Assembly: GCA_934047225.1 (NCBI GenBank) | Contig: OW204001.1 | Location: forward strand, 9,408,201-9,472,200 | DNA: 64,000 bases | Source: Ypsolopha sequella | Lineage: Eukaryota; Arthropoda; Insecta; Lepidoptera; Ypsolophidae | Direction of reading: 5' to 3' | Part shown: positions 51,258 to 62,029 of the stretch, in pieces | Numbering within the stretch: the first letter of the stretch is position 1 | How the letters are laid out: the number at the start of each line of letters is the position of its first letter | Notes under the pieces: generated by a model | What the model was told of the DNA's origin: nothing | The model's database searches: none | Seen by the model: the letters and a program-made list of their open reading frames with translations, nothing else | Program-made: the position numbers and the translations under genes

Positions 51258-51535
51258 ACGCAAACTGAACAAAAATGTGCCCCAGCGGGATTTGAAGGTC
51301 GACCAGGAGGGTCGAGATCTTCAAATCTACCTCCTCGGTTTATTTTCCTATGACGACAGAAAGGAATTGGTAAAGAGAAATTGAGAAATTGGTTGAGGTA
51401 AGAAAAGAGGTTGTTTTTTGACTTGTTCTTGAATCTCAAATGGTTAAATTAAAACGCTTTGTTGACTTGTTATTTTGAATCTCAAATGGTTAAAACGCTT
51501 TTAATGCGGTTTTTTCTAAATGCCTATAAAACATT
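51258..51535. other. Stretch without a supported exon
   Basis: It contains a short hairpin (GATTTGAAGGTCGACC / GGGTCGAGATCTTCAAATC) at 51290-51328 and a local near-duplicate TGAATCTCAAATGGTTAAA at 51430 and 51476. Confidence 0.35.
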
Positions 51536-51670
51536 GTGTTACTACAAAACGATGTTTAACTTTAGACAGTGTTTAAATCTGTTGTTGTCGCCTTTTCTTT
51601 CATATCGTAAAAAAGTGACAGCAACAGATTTAAACACTGTCTAAAGTTAAACACCGTTTTGTAGTAACAC
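51536..51670. mobile_element. Palindromic MITE with about 54-bp arms
   Basis: GTGTTACTACAAAACGATGT, TTAACTTTAGACAGTGTTTA, AATCTGTTG is mirrored by CAACAGATTTAAACACTGTC, TAAAGTTAAACACCGTTTTG, TAGTAACAC. Only one or two mismatches. Non-coding. Confidence 0.8.
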
Positions 51671-52387
51671 CATTAGTCTTAATTATCCTTTAAAACTAGG
51701 CAAGTACGTATCCAGACTTTTGGTTCGGGAGGGTATTTATTTAAAAATAATGTGAAAGAAATATCTGTAATTGCAGATAAAATGCTTTCTGGTTTCTTTT
51801 CCATATTCTTCCACTCACCACAGACTCTCTTTCGCCAATGTTTTTGTCCCATATAAGTTTACCGTAGATTTCGGGGGGGGGAGGTACATCCACACTATCC
51901 CCCCCTTGGATATGTCCGTAGCACTAGGGGCTTTCTCTATAGTGGAAAACTAGCGCTTGCCCGCAACTTCATCCACATGGACCACCTAATACGTGCTATA
52001 GTGCATGTTCATACCATGAATTAACTAATTGAAAAAGGTGTCGTGATGTGAATACAAGTAGTTCCAAGTGAGGAAAAAAATAAATATACTGATGTATGTG
52101 TATTGCGCAATTAACCTTCTAAGTTAAAAAAAAAATACTTATATAAGTTGACATTTATTTATACACCTAAATTCATACTGGAAATTTGAAATTTGAGAAA
52201 TCTGAGAAATCGAGAAAAGTCAAGGTCGAGAGAGTCGAGAGCTGTGAAATTTTTCTATGGAACAGCTGATTTCTTTTTTCGTGATTCGAAATTTGGCTCC
52301 ATAGAAAAGTTATTGGTATGGACGAGCACTATCGCCAGTTTCCGGCTTCCGCAACTTCATCTTAACACTATAAATATCTAGATATTA
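51671..52387. other. Stretch with repeat fragments only
   Basis: ACTAGCGCTTGCCCGCAACT, TCATCCACATGGA at about 51949 is a 5' piece of the repeat at 4311. 52146-52190 is a family A tip. 52225-52315 (CTATGGAACAGCTGATTTCT, GGCTCCATAGAAAAGTTATT) resembles the interior of family B. No exon. Confidence 0.4.
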
Positions 52388-53052
52388 ATAATGAACAAAA
52401 AATCACTTGTACAATCCCACAAATTTATTTAATTCTTCCTGACCGGTTTCGCCTTTATGGCATTATCAAAGGAATTAATATAAGATCTTAATTACACAAT
52501 AAATAGTTTACATCAGCCAGTGCGATCAATGACACTAACACATTTTTGTAGTGAGGGTAATCGTTTATTTATCCGTTCTAGTAGATACCAGCCGAAATTT
52601 TTTTGACTAAAAGTGGGGAATTTTAATCTAATGTTATGTAAATATAAAATAAAATTGTTATTGTAATAACATTAGAATTTATTAAGACGAAAAAATAAAA
52701 TAGTAAAAAATAATAATAATAAAGTCATTCAAATTATGTAAAAATGTGTGCATGCAATGTCAATTTATAAAAGTTAATCTCTTTAGTTAAAATATTGTAA
52801 AAGGGGGGATCTATTATTGTAAAGTTGATGGTTGAGAATCGTGTCTTGGTTGAGGAGTACTAGTAGTACTAGTTTATGGAGTTTCAAGAGTACTGGCTGA
52901 TGTAAACAATTTATTGTGTAATTAAGATCTTATATTAATTCCTTTGCTGATGCCATAAAGCCGAAACCGGTCAGGAAGTATTATATAAATTTGATTTTCT
53001 GTTCATTATGTATTGCAAGTTCCACCAAGTGCCAACAATCAACAGTGCAAAC
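52388..53052. mobile_element. Family G foldback element, copy 2 (uninterrupted)
   Basis: The left arm AATGAACAAAAAATCACTTG, TTCCTGACCGGTTTCGCCTT, TATAAGATCTTAATTACACA, TACATCAGCCAGT is mirrored at 52892-53008. The family tail GCAAGTTCCACCAAGTGCCA, ACAATCAACAG follows. The 12-bp direct repeat ATCTAGATATTA flanks the unit (52376-52387 and 53053-53064). It is 665 bp. The AT-rich centre (52523-52890) carries CTAGTAGTACTAGT. Confidence 0.85.
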
Positions 53053-53108
53053 ATCTAGATATTAACTTTTAAAAATATAAGATTTTAAATTTACACGGTC
53101 ACTTTAAA

Positions 53109-53290
53109 TATTATTAGGAGTACGGTATTCACCGTGTTTATTTTTTATAATTTCCCGAATTTTCGGGAGAGTTTCATCAGAGCGTCATCGCTGCACCAAC
53201 CAGTCATCCTGCGACCATGGCAAATGAAAGTCTGCCGACAATTCTGGAAAATATAAAAACTAAATACGGTGAATACCGTACTCGTAATAA
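53109..53290. mobile_element. MITE with about 40-bp TIRs
   Basis: TATTAGGAGTACGGTATTCA, CCGTGTTTATTTTTTATAAT is mirrored by ATATAAAAACTAAATACGGT, GAATACCGTACTCGTAATA. It is 182 bp; the interior includes GCGTCATCGCTGCACC and is non-coding. Confidence 0.8.
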
Positions 53291-54639
53291 TGTGTAAAAA
53301 AATATGCCTGAAAGTGACAACATTAAAAAATGCCTTGCCGAAAAGCTTTTTTTTTTAATGAGCATTACATACTACCTTATTTTCTAAGATAGAACCTTTC
53401 AGCCGTCGTTTTCTTCGTTTGTAAGCATAGAATTACGACAGATCTTGTTTATGGATCCCATTTTTAATGTATGTTTTAATGTACCATAAAAAAAATGGAC
53501 GAGATTTTTCTGTTCTAAATATCACCTCTTATTTGAGGAGTATTTCGGTGATTTATTTGGTTTCTACCAAAATATACTGGTTATTTAAACACTATACTGG
53601 TTTATATTTATATCGAAAATAATCTTAAAACCAGTTCTAATGAACATGGGCAATAGTTGCATTTGGCATGTGTGACTTCTTTCTATAAGCAATCTGAGAT
53701 TTTCATTTAAAAAACATATTTTTTCTCATTAGTAGCAATAATGTGAAATCATTTTGTTTGTTTGTATCTTAGATTATGCAACTACTACTTTAATTGATTT
53801 GATCCACGATGTTGCCTGCTACCTATTTGTTTGAGTGACAATGAGAACTCAACAGATTAGGCATTGTTTGTTAAAATTGTACCGTAATCATAGACGAACC
53901 GTATGACCGTAATGAATAAACGACGAGTATTCCTGTTCTCTTGTACTACTTATTTAATTTTAAATTAGTAATATGACGAATACTAATTATAGCTTTTTAG
54001 TAAGATATTTCGTAGAGAAACAAAAATAAAATTTATTAATTTTAAGTCATACTCGTAAAACATAACCGACACATACACACACACAGGTGTAGATCAACAA
54101 CAGTGGACGTAGCCCACAGAAATTATACATATCTGTGACGTAGCCCGAAGCAAAGGGGAGCAGTTGCGTAGACTTTGTGTAGCATAAATAGCTACGCGCT
54201 CCTGCACTTTTCGCAAAATGTCATTCATGACATGAATTAAACAATTTTTATTTTATGAATCAGTTCATAAACTGACAGTTTACATATTATTTCATACCTT
54301 AATGTAATGTAATTCATAATAAAAATGTGTGTATTGTATAATAAATAATAAAATGTCTTTTAATAATTAGCTAGATAAGGAGATAACCAATGTAAGTAGT
54401 ACATATAAATTTGTTTTTAATCATCTTGTACAAACACCATCCCATAGCAAATAAATTATTATATTCTATTAAATTCTTTTCTGATAGCTACTTCATACAA
54501 AAAATTTTTCATGTTGAAACTTTTTAACTGGAAATCCTTTTTCTTATGATGGATGAAGGCATCGCGGTTTTTATAAATATAATCACTTTGAAAGGTTTTT
54601 GTTTAAATGTAATGGGTAAATACCAACATGCAATTGGTT
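53291..54639. other. Stretch without a supported exon
   Basis: AT-rich, with a short (AC)n at about 54071-54085 and partly palindromic sequence at 54105-54225 (GACGTAGCCC repeated; GTAGCATAAATAGCTAC). Confidence 0.35.
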
Positions 54640-55212
54640 GAAGACCAGGGTATTTCATAATAGGTTGATCAAAGCCACAATAAGAAATACCTTGAATACA
54701 TACTGGTACTAGATGACGTAGAAACCATTCTTAAATGTGACCCTTATGCTCTGAAAGCCTGAGCCAATTTAATTAGACTATGACTAGGAACAATATTGCT
54801 AGTGGCAGGTGTCTAATACTTTTGGAACTTAATAAAAAAAGAAAAACGTTCTCCCAGAGAGGGAGAAGGATACTGTATAGTTCCCCCTACCCCTTCTCCG
54901 TACCCGCTATCCCAAATTTAAAAGTTTGAATACTAAGTTCTTGCCAAAATGTCGTGAAATATCAATAAGGAATACCAACTTGAAATTTTTCGTACAAGAA
55001 AAACCGCCAGGCAGACTAGGAGATTTCATCACAAGTTGGTCAAGGCTACATTGGTTGCATGCTGGTACTCGATGGGATAAAAACTACCCCTGAATGCGCC
55101 CCTAAAATCGGTCTGACTAACTAAACGGCCAGGCCGACTCGTGGCAGCAAATGCTTTTCTAACTATACTTATCGAGTGTTATCGTTAGAACAAAGTTTGA
55201 TGCTGTGTAGCG

Positions 55213-56320
55213 TTTCTTTTTTAAAAATTATGTTTTAGCTACTTCATAATCACGAACGTAATTTTGTCGGTTCGACCTAAACTTGGACTGCCACCAGGCA
55301 AGCCTGGTGACAGCCAAAAAAAAAAAGGTAAATCTGGATAAAGAAACTGTATAATTTAACTTTAAATAAACTAAAAATAACAAAACTGAAGTAAGAAAAA
55401 TATGGTATAAAACACAATAATATCTGTAGAGTATTGGGTACTAAGGAACTTATTAAACCAACACAAAAATTATGCCTAATTCGTCTAATTTAGGATTTTG
55501 TTTTCCTTTAGCTTAAACGACGCATTTGTTCACAAAATAATGGATTTAAATTTGAATATCGAAACTAGTTTATAGGATCCCAGAAACTAAGATTTCACGG
55601 AAGTGTTAATAACTTCTAATCCGAAAGAAAACGTAATATTAAGGTGTTAAGAGCAATCGTTATCTAGCTTTACACTAAGGAAGAAAAATAATTGATGCTG
55701 GATATCCAGACTACTGGATGTTAGGCTACGGATACTAAAAACCTGGTAAGGGTCTCTTCGTGACTTGGGTGTTTCCAGTCTTCCTGGGAGTAGTCGATGA
55801 AGCCAAGCCGACTTCTGTTTTAATACCGGAAGCTTTAGCCCACCAGGGTACGTGGTCCTTATATCCGGCCTCAATAGGTACAACACAACCGTACGAGATG
55901 GCGGGAGGAATTGAAGAAGAAATGGGGAAAAAACCCTTAAAACCTGAAGGGTCGCTGTAAAGAAATAAAACAACAGCGTCAAGATATGCTTATGAAATCT
56001 GGGAAAGGGAATTAACGTATTGGAAACGGGACAAAAGGGATTTTCAGAGAATGAAACCAAAATTACACAAAACTTACCAGGAAATGCAGAAAAAAACTGG
56101 CTTTCACAATGTTTAGAGCAAATGAGCTCTGTTTCAAGTTTTCAAATTTTAAATTTCATATTTTTGTAGCAAATTTGTCTTCCTTGTACCACGATACTCT
56201 TTGATATTAGAAAAATAACAAAATAATCTGACAAGATATTCCAAATATTCGAATTTGAAAATTCAGCAAAGCAATCAACGATAAAGAAAGACTAAAAATA
56301 TATGAAAAAGGTTGAATACT
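55213..56320. mobile_element. 1.1-kb insertion in N copy 2 flanked by TGTAGCG
   Basis: TGTAGCG occurs at 55206-55212 and 56321-56327, exactly at the two junctions with family N. The insert starts TTTCTTTTTTAAAAATTATG, carries ACCAGGCAAGCCTGGT followed by a poly(A) tract (about 55320-55331), and has coding-like sequence in its second half. No terminal inverted repeat was found. Confidence 0.5.
55739..56116 (+). pseudogene. Coding-like segment inside the insertion, one stop, unrecognised
   Basis: A single frame runs PGKGLFVTWVFPVFLGVVDE, AKPTSVLIPEALAHQGTWSL, YPASIGTTQPYEMAGGIEEE, MGKKPLKPEGSL, stop (55958-55960), RNKTTASRYAYEIWERELTY, WKRDKRDFQRMKPKLHKTYQ, EMQKKTGFHNV, stop. The stop could come from one change (CAA to TAA). 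The segment after it is highly charged and helix-like, and the whole is unlike random AT-rich translation. I do not recognise it. It could be a host cDNA or gene piece captured by, or lying under, an inserted element. The 137-codon minus-strand frame over the same bases is its shadow. Confidence 0.45.
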
Positions 56321-56525
56321 TGTAGCGAATGCTACAGCTGGTACTAAATGAAATATTTTGACATGAAAAAGGCCTCACTTTTTTCATGACTGTACAAAAC
56401 CTGCCAACTTTCACCAAAGTCTGCCGGCTTTTTCGGAGTAACTTTTGCCTTTCTTCTCACAGTAACTGACTCATGCTGGTATTCGATGAGATAGAGTTAC
56501 CCACAATAAACAATCGGTCAAATGT

Positions 56526-57124
56526 TTTACAAACTTCATTTTTACCCTTAGAATAATAAAGTTTGTTCTATATTCTAAGTTTTTACCATAAAGAAAACGC
56601 AATTTGTTTTATAAATATAACATGATAAAGTTATCAAATAAAATGTATGATTCAACATACAATGTAGAAACATAGGTGAAAATACAATAAATATCAAAAA
56701 AGCACACTAAATATCGCTATCTTTGGCCTCAAAACTTTGACAAGTAGTGAAATTATTTGTTTAAGAAAAATTTTAAATCAAAAGTTTAATTTTATTTGTA
56801 CACAATGTCGTATTTATTTTAATTTACTTGTATCTTGTATAATAACAAAAAGATTAAAAGAATATATTAATTAATTCAATGATATTAAGATACATTTTTT
56901 TCCATTATATTTTCTATAAAATTAAAAAATTGTAGCTATCAATTAATAGTTCTGTGTATCACAGAGAAGCTAAAATTAAAAATGATCTATTAAAATTTCA
57001 TTTTTATTTATTTATATGAACTCATCTAAAGTTGTTGAAGTTTTAATAAAACTGTAGAATTTTATCTCAACCTCAATCCAAAACAATCACAAACGTTTAA
57101 AATGCAATTTGTCTGACTCACATT
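56526..57124. other. AT-rich stretch without a supported exon
   Basis: Nothing recognised. Confidence 0.35.
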
Positions 57125-57550
57125 TAAGAGGATGGCATACCCTAGCAACTTTTTTTATTACCCGTCCAGCATAACAAGTCTAATGGCAAAGACCTTATTT
57201 GATTTTCATAGAGGCGATTATACGTTGGCTCTTTGGCCTCTTTTTCTTAAACGCGTAATACTTGTGACCACGCAGCGAAACAACAAATTGGTGTTTTTTT
57301 TAGCTAATACTGAAATATTTTGTAGGGAAAAAATATTTGAATTAGGTAAAATCCCTTCATATTTCTTTTGCTTATTTTATTTTAAAAAATCAAGTTGATT
57401 TCTTAACCGCGTTTTTGAAACGAACGTTTGAAAACCAAAAAAAAGATGGTGGAAAACATTTTTTTTTTATAAAAGTATAAATCTTAATACATTGTTTATA
57501 GGTGGAATCCCTAGATAAAAGATCGATAAATCAAATATATTTTCTTCAAT
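57125..57550 (-). repeat. Family I repeat, copy 2
   Basis: The reverse complement of 40446-40890: AAGAGGATGGCATACCCTAG, CAACTTTTTTTATTACCCGT, TAATGGCAAAGACCTTATTT, GCAGCGAAACAACAAATTGG, TTTGAAAACCAAAAAAAAGA. The 88-codon frame in it is not a gene. Confidence 0.7.
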
Positions 57551-58675
57551 ATGAGGAGAGACCTAGTTTCTTACAATGAACCCTTGAAAACCTGGTGTTG
57601 TTGATGTTCTAGCGTCAGGTGTCCACTTAAGTTTAGCCTGGTAATAAATGTGCTTTTTTCAAATTACACCTCAAATTCATCCGTCAAATATTTTTACTGT
57701 GGCCGTGCAGTATTCAATAAATATGACCACGATAGTACAGAGCGAGGTATCTTATCGTCGTAGTATAGTACGTACGGCCCGTACGGGTATAGTATAGTAC
57801 GGGTACTTCAAATTAAATACGAACGCGTTGATGTCTTTTGTATGGGCATAGTCTTTTTGTGATCCATCACGATCTGGGTATAATTTAATTTATTTCGAAT
57901 TTAATTCTCTATTGTTTTATGTTAAATGGTCAAAGCTTTTTTGTATTTAGTATTGTGAATATGTCTCTCTTTACCAGTAACAAAATAAGTATAGGTGTTA
58001 CGTGAAATGTACTCATCACTTTTAGAAGTAAAAGATTCATTTAATTGAGTAAATTTTGTCTCAGCGATAATTAAAAAATATAATTTATAGATCCATAGTG
58101 GTGCCATCTGTTAGAATAAAATGCAATATATTATAACCTGGCGGTTTATGCATGGAAAGTTGAATTGTTGTGAGTTGGCGCACGACCAGAAATCTCAAGA
58201 GTTCATGACTTCCAGCTGTTTCTGATAGAGGGCACTACCGTCGTAATAAATGTAAATCCATTTTTATACCTATACGTATAACCAAGTGCGTGTTTTACAC
58301 GCATGAGTTTAGAGTTTTGTATTAAAAGATATAAATGAAAACAGTACTTATTACATTGAATTTTAAAGTTATATCCTTCATATTAGCACTTACGTAGTTT
58401 TATGTTCTTTTAGAATTTTCAATTTTCCTTTGAATTTTTATCTGTAGTACCGATTCAGTACCTAGCTGCTAAAATTTTATTTTTATTTTCAAATTACTTT
58501 AAATATGGATACGTTAGTTTCATGTATTTTCAAAATAGGAAAACGTTTTGAAGAATTTCACTGAGTTTAAATCACAGACATTTAATACCTACTCATTTAA
58601 ATGATACCAACCCACACCTTGTATTGTGTATAAGTATTTATATTATACTTAAATTGTATTAAAAATAAAAACAGA
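57551..58675. other. Stretch without a supported exon
   Basis: 57755-57815 has a short repetitive patch (AGTATAGTACGTACGGCCCG, TACGGGTATAGTATAGTACG). Otherwise AT-rich with no recognised feature. Confidence 0.35.
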
Positions 58676-59130
58676 TCGACATGTGACTATTCGTTATATA
58701 GCTGAAGCTATGAAGCTTGCGTTCGGATCGATTCAGTTCATGGTGGCCGCGCGTTGGGTTCCTCGAATGTTAACAGACGCACAAAAAAAAAGCAAAATTT
58801 AGCAATTTTTGCTGAAGACCCAGAATCTTATCGACAACTTTTCGTGACCGTTGATGAAACGTGGGTTTTTGACCCGGAGACGAAGAACCAAAGTAAGGTA
58901 TGGAAAAGATCGTTTTCTCCGCCAGCCAAGAGATTAAACGTCTCTGCGTCCGCGCCGGCAGAATAATGACCTCTGTGTTCTGGGATGTGGAAGATATCAA
59001 TATGATTGATTATTTAACTAAAGGACAGACAATAACAGGAAATTAGTACACAACATTGATAAAAAACCCTCAAGGAAATAAAAAATAAACGACGTGGAAA
59101 ATTGCGTGAAGGACTGCTTTTCTATCACCA
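58676..59130 (+). pseudogene. Mariner transposase fragment (frameshifted)
   Basis: Pieces in shifting frames: TDRHVTIRYIAEAMKLAFGS; ARWVPRMLTDAQKK; EDPESYRQLFVTVDETWVFD with the first catalytic Asp (VDETW), PETKNQSKVWK; IMTSVFWDVEDINMIDYLTK, GQTITGN; ending at GLLFY, where the second catalytic Asp motif (FHQDN) should begin. The N-terminal DNA-binding part and everything after the second Asp are missing. The sequence differs clearly from the mariner at 10947-11909, so it is a separate lineage. Confidence 0.85.
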
Positions 59131-59347
59131 GAAGCAGAGAATATAAAGTATTAATACGCCAGAAGCGTTGACCAGGAGGATATTTCTTGGGAAAGTCGTT
59201 GCACCTCTGGTCCCCATAGAACAAGGGTTTCTACCCCAAAAGGCACTGTATATGTGCGCCTCTCGGAGGCCTCTGCTGCAGCTACTCAATTTTGTATTTT
59301 CAAGTCGCCATTTTCAAAATTTTTATTCACCCACTTATTTAGTACTT

Positions 59348-59616
59348 TATACATGGTGAATTTGTGAACATCGTCTAAATTTATACTTGAGCCTTGGTAA
59401 GTGATCAGCATCATGAACCGATAATGATTTTTGTAAAATTCATAAAATGAAATTTCAACTCCCCATAGTGATTCACTCAGGACTGGGAGTGAATTACTAT
59501 GGGAAGTCGAAATTTCATTATACGAATTTAACAAAAAAAATTATCGATTCACGATACTGATCACTTACCAAGCCTCCAGTATGAATTTGGACGATGATTA
59601 AAAAGTCACCTTATAT
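59348..59616. mobile_element. Family A palindromic MITE, copy 3
   Basis: TATACATGGTGAATTTGTGA, ACATCGTCTAAATTTATACT is mirrored by AGTATGAATTTGGACGATGA, TTAAAAAGTCACCTTATATT. The centre CCCCATAGTGATTCACTCAG, GGGAGTGAATTACTATGGG is itself palindromic. Confidence 0.8.
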
Positions 59617-60033
59617 TCGCTTGTTGTTTCGTGATCCATTTTTATTGTTGAATAAATAAAATAAGAAATAAACTACCCAAAGAAAAATACATCCTCGTCT
59701 TATCGTCTAGCGATTTGTTGTAAACCACTAAGGATTCGATCGACCAATAAACTTAGGACATAGTCTAAGTATCACTACGTATACTTAGTCTATGCTTAGG
59801 ATTATCTTATTAATATCACATATTATGTGTCCAAGACAATTAACAAATGGCAAAGACTTTATTACCTTTTGACAGAGTCGATTATTGTTTGGTCCATTTG
59901 TCTAATTGTCATGGACGTGTACATTCTAATCCATAAACATGCATTTGTAATAAATTTAATTACTAATTGGAGGTCATGTCTAAGGTGCCTGGTGTAATGA
60001 ATTATAATGGGCTTTTAACGCTGACTTCTTCGT
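59617..60033. other. Stretch without a supported exon
   Basis: Nothing recognised. Confidence 0.35.
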
Positions 60034-60429
60034 TTAAGGCGCTACGAAAAAAAATCGACACTTTAAGAACTTGCATAACTACTTCAGTAAATAATGTATT
60101 ATTTTGATAAAATATTACATTATTTTTGGATTCTTTTTCTAGGGACCTGTTAAAACAGAAACGCAATTAGAGAAATTCGGCTCGATAGAAATATTTATTG
60201 AAATGAGGTCCTTTTCGACACCAATTCTCCTGGTCTGGCAATTTAGAATGACATATGGACCTGGTTTCTAGGACCTGGTTAAACGAAATTTTGATAGAAT
60301 CGTTAGTACATTTTATATTAATAAAAAACCGACTTTTTGCTATTTTTCCACGAATCGGTCCCTCTCGCACTAAGGGTTTTTTCGCATATGGAGTAACAGG
60401 GACGCTAAAACTTTAACATATCGCCTTAA
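60034..60429 (-). mobile_element. Family D TTAA element, copy 5
   Basis: TTAAGGCGCTACGAAAAAAA to AACATATCGCCTTAA with TTAA at both tips. The shared minus-strand frame (GPIRGKIAKSRFFINIKCTN) shifts near 60258 because of a deletion of about 30-40 bp. Confidence 0.85.
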
Positions 60430-61188
60430 AACCATAGTATTCTTTATTTTGGAAGTAAAATTAAGGGTGGGCGACTTCTGGCAAAAAAGGACTTGTACAT
60501 CCCATGAAACTGAGGATTCTGGTATGGGAGCACGCATATCCCATTCAATAACGAGTACCAAGCAAAATTTACATGTTTGTTTTTTTAAGTTTACATTAGA
60601 TTTGTTTTTTCTACAAACTAACATATAAGAATAAATAAATTTGTATTTGTATTTTAATTGCTCTTGTAAAATCAGTGCAAAGGATGCAAGAGCTTGTCTC
60701 GTTGTCGATTTGTTCATACGTGTAAAAATACTAAACCAAGTCTTTTTTCATTTTAATCATTTAATCTGAAGTTTCAGTATATTGTACAGTCTTTGTCTTA
60801 TATACCGGAGATATGTATAAATTATATATAATGTCTACAAGTGCATAGCTAATGATAAATAGATTATTGTAATAGTAATGGCTATGTTGCAGTCTCAAGG
60901 TGCTACTATTGTGCAACAAATGCAATTAATGTAATTTTGAAAGTGGGTCATTGAAAATGGCGGTAATCGCTTTAAGTAAATCCTCTTCACAAGAACACAA
61001 GGGCTCATGGGGTTACGACTAGATCACTAGACTCATGGGTGCCGGGAAGGGGTGCAAGGGGTAACACTTGAAAAAAAATACTGTATGAAAGCACGTGACT
61101 TGACGCGACCTAAATGCCCAAACGTATTATCTTGTTTTTGTTTCTATAACTATGTATAAGGATGCAAATAAGTATTTTTTCAATGCAT
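60430..61188. other. Stretch without a supported exon
   Basis: The 115-codon minus-strand frame at 60370-60717 starts inside D copy 5 sequence and has no similarity I recognise. Confidence 0.35.
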
Positions 61189-61573
61189 GTGCTCGTAAAG
61201 GCCCACTTTTTATGCATCAAAACCGAACAGAAAGTCGATTATTTTGCCCTAGGGCTTTATTATTATTATTTTTTTAATTTATTTACAATGGTTGGCTAAC
61301 CTGCAGCCTTTCCTGTGTACCATAGACGTTATACTTTTTTTACACCGTTTAACGGCTATGGATACTGTCCTTTTGAGCCAATTATAATTTAAAGTTCACA
61401 AGATTATATTTGTTTTCATTTCCTCACACTATGCATTGAAAAATGTAGTATGATACACGGGCGTAACAGCAATAAATTACTCGGTTACGTTTAAAACACT
61501 CGCTACGCTCGTGTTTTAAATCGTCCTCGTAATTTATTCCTTTGCGCCCTTGTAGCATAAACTACTATTATAG
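61189..61573 (-). repeat. Family H repeat, copy 2
   Basis: The reverse complement of 43668-44046 along its full length: GTGCTCGTAAAGGCCCACTT, AAAGTCGATTATTTTGCCCT, TAAATTACTCGGTTACGTTT, AAAACACTCGCTACGCTCGT, TAAACTACTATTATA. Confidence 0.8.
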
Positions 61574-62029
61574 GTTGCACCCCCCTCACAATAATCCGGC
61601 CGGCGCCCAAGATTAGACTGCTGGACGGTTTAATTAGTTATAATTATAATGATGATAATAAGCATTTGTGTCAAAGAATGGTTTTAAGTTTTGATTTAAA
61701 GTTGTAATTCCTGAAAGACTTTTTGTTTATTGAGTCAGATAAGACTTATTTCATTTAATTATTTATAAAGTGGAGTAAAGATAATTATTTCATTTTTGTA
61801 GACTGGAATACTACACCTAGACACGGTAATATATTCACAAATGATCAGGCTGATTATTAACTGTTTTAATTACTTTCAATGTAAAAAAGTTACAAATTAC
61901 TTAAACAAGAACAAAATGTGGTTCATAATAACATATAATTAAGAGTAGTAGTAGTAGCACAACAAGACTGTCAATTAAAGAGATAGAAGAATAGGTCTCT
62001 AAAATTTACGAAACAGCATGCTCTCTCAT
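61574..62029. other. Stretch without a supported exon
   Basis: AT-rich leader to the LINE remnant; nothing recognised. Confidence 0.35.

Larger units (their letters stand above)
54640..56525. mobile_element. Family N element, copy 2 (interrupted, left arm eroded)
   Basis: 54945-55210 (ATGTCGTGAAATATCAATAA, GAGATTTCATCACAAGTTGG, GATGGGATAAAAACTACCCC, AACGGCCAGGCCGACTCGTG) and 56328-56525 (ATATTTTGACATGAAAAAGG, CAAAGTCTGCCGGCTTTTTC, GATGAGATAGAGTTACCCAC) match the right two thirds of N copy 1. An insertion at 55213-56320 separates them. 54640-54780 repeats part of the unit in diverged form. Confidence 0.7.

Noticed and set aside
55647..56060. 137-codon minus-strand open frame
   Set aside because: It is the shadow of the plus-strand coding-like frame at 55739-56116, whose composition looks far more like protein.
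57132..57398. 88-codon plus-strand frame
   Set aside because: It lies entirely inside family I repeat copy 2, and the frame is not open in copy 1.
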